Program-made: the position numbers and the translations under genes
Shown: positions 5,526-7,595 of the stretch, one piece after another
Layout: each line of letters starts with the position of its first letter
Numbering within the stretch: position 1 is the stretch's first letter
Assembly: GCA_964409485.1 (NCBI GenBank)
Contig: CAYPDM010000070.1
Coordinates: forward strand, 1 to 7,595
From: JAFGPF01 sp964409485
GTDB lineage: Bacteria > Chloroflexota > Dehalococcoidia > Dehalococcoidales > RBG-16-60-22
Direction of reading: 5' to 3'
DNA length: 7,595 nt
Notes under the pieces: model-generated
The model's input: only the letters and a program-made list of their open reading frames with translations
What the model was told of the DNA's origin: nothing
Database searches by the model: none

Positions 5526-5639
5526 TCAACTAACGGCTTTTATTTTTACCTCGTTGCCTATGCTAGCCTTGAGAAAGGCGCCGGCGACATAGGCATCAGC
5601 CAGACCGAAATCGGAGGTAAAAGTTATGACGGCATCCAT
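5526..5639 (-). pseudogene. N-terminal relic of a DUF62 / SAM hydroxide adenosyltransferase gene
   Basis: Reading the minus strand just after secG, an open frame of 37 codons begins MDAVITFTSDFGLADAYV and ends at TGA. DUF62 enzymes (SAM hydrolase and the chlorinase/fluorinase superfamily) start with a strand, a TDFG-x2-D-x-YV motif, and then a stretch like SINPEARIVDVTH. The fragment has SDFGLADAYV and, with one gap, SIGNEVKIKAVS aligned to that second block. It stops where the family histidine would be. Intact members are about 250-300 residues, so nearly 90% is missing, and I find no continuation in the other frames before the zinc-ribbon gene. There is no convincing ribosome-binding site. 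The frame is the same as secG, separated only by the secG stop. The homology is recognised from memory; a small functional ORF is a less likely alternative. Confidence 0.5.
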
Positions 5640-5654
5640 GGCATCTACCGCGAA

Positions 5655-5876
5655 TCAGGGACCTACCCGGAGCGATACTATGGAGAGGACGAGGAAAATG
5701 ACCACCAGGGCGATGGTAAGCTGGAAGAGCGTTTTTTCCACGCCGCGCTTGGTGCGAAATACCGTGTCCGCCTGGCCGAAGATACCACCCAGGCCGCCGC
5801 CCCGCACCTGAAGCATGGCGACCATTATCAGGGCCACGGCCACGACAATCTGCGCTATATATAAATAAGTTGCCAT
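5655..5876 (-). CDS. secG: Preprotein translocase subunit SecG
   Basis: Small integral-membrane subunit that associates with SecYE and helps SecA-driven protein export. The 73 residues give the standard two-helix architecture: a first transmembrane segment at about 6-24, then the conserved loop LQVRGGGLGGIFGQADTVF rich in glycines, and a second transmembrane segment at about 51-69. The ATG at 5876 is preceded by GGAG (5888-5885) at a normal distance of eight bases. It lies 24 bases downstream of the gatB stop on the same strand and has no separate promoter that I can see, so it is probably transcribed from the gatB promoter. Identity is secure from the loop motif, length and topology. Confidence 0.93.
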   Translation of the reverse strand: MATYLYIAQIVVAVALIMVAMLQVRGGGLGGIFGQADTVFRTKRGVEKTLFQLTIALVVIFLVLSIVSLRVGP

Positions 5877-5900
5877 TCTTTATTCTCCAGTTGCCGGATT

Positions 5901-7355
5901 TCAGGCTTCAGCAAGCTTCTGCTTCAGCGCTTCATTAACCAGCTGCGGGTTAGCACGACCCCTGGTTGCCTTCATTACCTGACCGACCAGGAATTTCAGG
6001 GCCGTTTCTTTCCCGGCTTTATAGTCGGCAACAGGCTGTACATTAGAGTTTATCACCTCAAGCACTATTTTCTCAAGCTCTTGAGTGTCACTAATCTGGC
6101 TTAAGCCGCTTTCTTTGATAATTTCATCGGCGGTCCGGCCGGTTTTGAACATATCTTCAAGAACCGTTTTGGCCGTGGCCGCGTTAACGGCGCCGTGGGA
6201 GCTCAATATCAGCCCGGAAAGCATCGGCGGGGCTACCTTTTTTCTGAACCCGTCAATATCTATATTATCGGCGTTGATGATACGGCTGACTTCGCCGAGG
6301 AGCCAGTTGCTCATCTCCTTCGGCGATATTTCCTGGCTGACACCGGCGCCTTCTTCGAAGTATTCCGCCATGGCTTTCGAGCCGGTGAGTAAATCGGCAT
6401 CGTAACGCGGCAGTCCGTATTCGGCCATAAAGCGGTCACGCCGGGCTTCGGGCAGCTCGGGTAGCTTTTTTCTGACCTCCTCCACCCAGTCGCGCCCGAT
6501 AATCAGCGGAGGCAGGTCCGGCTCGGGGAAGTAACGGTAGTCGTGGGCGTATTCCTTGCTGCGCTGGGAGACGGTCTTGACCTTGTCCTCCACCCAGCCC
6601 CGCGTTTCCTGCACGAGTTTCTTCCCCTCGGCCATGGCCTTCCTCTGGCGTTTAGCTTCGTACTCCATGGCCAGGTAAACCGCCTTAAAGCTGTTCATAT
6701 TTTTAACTTCCACCTTGGGGGTGAACTCTTTACCGCCTTCGGGGAGGAGGCTGATATTGGCATCGCAGCGGAAGCTGCCTTCCTCCATGTTGCCGGTAGA
6801 AACCCCCAGGTACTGAAGAATGGTGCGCAGCTTGATGAGGTACTGCCGGGCTTCTTCCGGGGAACGCAGGTCCGGCTCGCCGACTATTTCCATGAGGGGA
6901 CAGCCGGAGCGGTTGATATCCACCAGGCTGTAGCCTTCTCCATCCGGGGAGGCACGGTGCAGCAGCTTGGCGGTATCTTCTTCCAGGTGAACGCGGGTAA
7001 TGCCTATTTTCTTTGTCTGTCCATCGACTTCTATGGTGAGCCATCCCTTCTGGCCGATGGGCGCATCGTACTGGGAAATCTGGTAGCCTTTCACAAGGTC
7101 GGGATAGGGGTAGTTTTTACGGTCGAACTTGGTGTATTCGGAGATGGGGCTATTGAGGGCGAGGGCCGTCATCATGGTGTATTCCACCGCCTGGCGGTTG
7201 ATAACGGGGAGGACGCCGGGCATACCCATGCACACCGGGCAGACGTGCGTATTAGGCAGCGTGCTGGCATAGTCCGCGCTGCAGCGGCAGAACATCTTGC
7301 TCTTCGTTAACAGCTGGGCATGGACTTCCAGCCCGATGATGGTCTCGTAATTCAT
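5901..7355 (-). CDS. gatB: Asp/Glu-tRNA amidotransferase subunit B
   Basis: GatB is the kinase and tRNA-binding subunit of GatCAB, which converts mischarged Glu-tRNA(Gln) and Asp-tRNA(Asn) to the amide forms. The 484 residues match the family length. The N-terminal catalytic domain contains IIGLEVHAQL, FDRKNYPYPDLVKGYQ, HLEEDTAKLLH, NRSGCPLMEIV, MEEGSFRCDANIS and KVEVKNMNSFKAV, then EYAHDYRYFPEPDLPPL. The C-terminal part, from about residue 330, is the helical YqeY-like tRNA-binding region. A zinc-type cluster, Cys23-x-Cys25 and Cys39-x2-Cys42, is intact, as in many but not all GatB proteins. The start ATG at 7355 has AGGG five bases upstream and a strong promoter at 7386-7414. gatA and gatC are not beside it, so the complex must be encoded at dispersed loci. 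secG follows, probably in the same transcript. Confidence 0.98.
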   Translation of the reverse strand: MNYETIIGLEVHAQLLTKSKMFCRCSADYASTLPNTHVCPVCMGMPGVLPVINRQAVEYTMMTALALNSPISEYTKFDRKNYPYPDLVKGYQISQYDAPIGQKGWLTIEVDGQTKKIGITRVHLEEDTAKLLHRASPDGEGYSLVDINRSGCPLMEIVGEPDLRSPEEARQYLIKLRTILQYLGVSTGNMEEGSFRCDANISLLPEGGKEFTPKVEVKNMNSFKAVYLAMEYEAKRQRKAMAEGKKLVQETRGWVEDKVKTVSQRSKEYAHDYRYFPEPDLPPLIIGRDWVEEVRKKLPELPEARRDRFMAEYGLPRYDADLLTGSKAMAEYFEEGAGVSQEISPKEMSNWLLGEVSRIINADNIDIDGFRKKVAPPMLSGLILSSHGAVNAATAKTVLEDMFKTGRTADEIIKESGLSQISDTQELEKIVLEVINSNVQPVADYKAGKETALKFLVGQVMKATRGRANPQLVNEALKQKLAEA

Positions 7356-7385
7356 AGTTACCCTATCCTGAAAAACAACATATCC

Positions 7386-7414
7386 AGTATAACAACAATA
7401 GGCGTGGCTGACAA
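7386..7414 (-). promoter_or_regulatory. Sigma70-type promoter for gatB-secG
   Basis: Minus strand TTGTCA (7414-7409, 5/6 match), a 17-base spacer, then TATACT (7391-7386, 5/6 match). The transcript would start near 7379, leaving a leader of about 24 bases with the gatB ribosome-binding site. It is the best-matching two-box promoter in the window. Confidence 0.65.
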
Positions 7415-7455
7415 GGAAGGGTGCGGCGGCAAGTATATAAAGTGTGCCCGTGATA

Positions 7456-7464
7456 TGCTATAAT
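7456..7464 (+). promoter_or_regulatory. Extended -10 promoter of tRNA-Ala
   Basis: TGC followed by a perfect TATAAT (7459-7464) forms an extended -10 element. The transcript would begin near 7471, about eight bases before the mature tRNA. The -35 position (7436-7441, TATAAA) is poor, which an extended -10 can compensate. It diverges from the gatB promoter. Confidence 0.65.
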
Positions 7465-7478
7465 TTTGAGGTCAGCGC

Positions 7479-7551
7479 GGGGCCGTAGTTCAATCGGGAG
7501 AACGCCTGCTTTGCAAGCAGGAGGTAGGGGGTTCGAATCCCCCCGGCTCCA
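7479..7551 (+). tRNA. tRNA-Ala(UGC)
   Basis: A 73-base cloverleaf. Acceptor stem GGGGCCG (7479-7485) pairs with CGGCTCC (7544-7550); the D stem is GTTC/GAAC (7488-7491 with 7500-7503). The anticodon stem CCTGC/GCAGG surrounds TTTGCAA with anticodon TGC at 7512-7514, which reads GCN alanine codons. The T stem GGGGG/CCCCC encloses TTCGAAT. The third pair of the acceptor stem is G (7481) with T (7548), the G3:U70 wobble that defines alanine identity. The discriminator is A at 7551. The bases after it are CTT, so the CCA end is not encoded and must be added after transcription. Confidence 0.98.
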
Positions 7552-7575
7552 CTTAAGCGGACGAAACCCTTATTG

Positions 7576-7581
7576 TTGACA
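7576..7581 (+). promoter_or_regulatory. Isolated -35-like box at the window edge
   Basis: TTGACA is a perfect -35 match, but a -10 box at 17 bases would start at 7599, outside the window. A run of six T (7587-7592) follows. It could instead be unremarkable sequence at the 3' side of the tRNA gene; no hairpin strong enough for a terminator is visible. Confidence 0.2.
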
Positions 7582-7595
7582 ACGTGTTTTTTAAT

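Noticed and set aside
5437..5529. N-terminal extension making the zinc-ribbon protein 77 residues
   Set aside because: A consensus ribosome-binding site precedes the internal ATG at 5436, and the promoter -35 box lies inside the extension.
6543..7310. A 255-codon plus-strand open frame opposite gatB
   Set aside because: It lies wholly antisense to a certain gatB and shows no known motif; it is a shadow of gatB codon use.
1..7595. A defence system, CRISPR array, biosynthetic cluster or other new multi-gene system
   Set aside because: All secure genes are housekeeping types, no spaced direct repeats or mobile-element genes are present, and the unexplained parts are small.

Overview
The window looks like a chromosomal housekeeping segment from a member of the Chloroflexota, probably class Dehalococcoidia. 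The clues are a short DUF5679-type zinc-ribbon protein, a gene order radA-ispD-ispF-cysS that I recall from Dehalococcoides relatives, and the overall style of the proteins. This assignment rests on memory and gene content, not on a search. I found no CRISPR array, transposase, phage gene, toxin-antitoxin pair or obvious novel multi-gene system.

Left part, plus strand (1-3897): the 3' part of radA (DNA repair and recombination ATPase, cut by the window edge), then a 161-base spacer, then a tight cluster of ispD, ispF and cysS. The spacer is mostly palindromic GC-rich repeats. The first repeat supplies the radA stop codon and the last ends at the ispD ribosome-binding region. IspD and IspF are the third and fifth enzymes of the non-mevalonate (MEP) isoprenoid pathway. 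CysS charges tRNA-Cys. ispD, ispF and cysS are spaced by 1 base or overlap, so they are very probably co-transcribed and translationally coupled.

Middle (3905-5295): a convergent minus-strand gene for an integral-membrane UbiA/MenA-type prenyltransferase ends 7 bases from cysS. An 11-base inverted repeat brackets the two stop codons. The prenyltransferase starts at TTG behind a good Shine-Dalgarno site. Upstream lies a gap of about 350 bases holding a candidate promoter for it, a candidate minus-strand intrinsic terminator, and otherwise no convincing gene.

Right part, minus strand (5296-7355): a 46-residue zinc-ribbon protein with its own promoter, then what I read as an N-terminal relic of a DUF62 (SAM hydroxide adenosyltransferase) gene, then secG (Sec translocon subunit) and gatB (Asp/Glu-tRNA amidotransferase subunit B). 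gatB and secG are 24 bases apart and probably share a near-consensus promoter upstream of gatB. Divergently, on the plus strand, lies a tRNA-Ala(UGC) gene with an extended -10 promoter and the G3:U70 alanine identity pair.

Functional theme: isoprenoid precursor synthesis (ispD, ispF) and a prenyl-transferring membrane enzyme are neighbours. Translation (cysS, gatB, tRNA-Ala) and protein export (secG) make up most of the rest. The most unusual items are the DUF62 relic, the repeat-filled radA-ispD junction, the inverted repeat across the convergent gene ends, and active-site substitutions in IspF.
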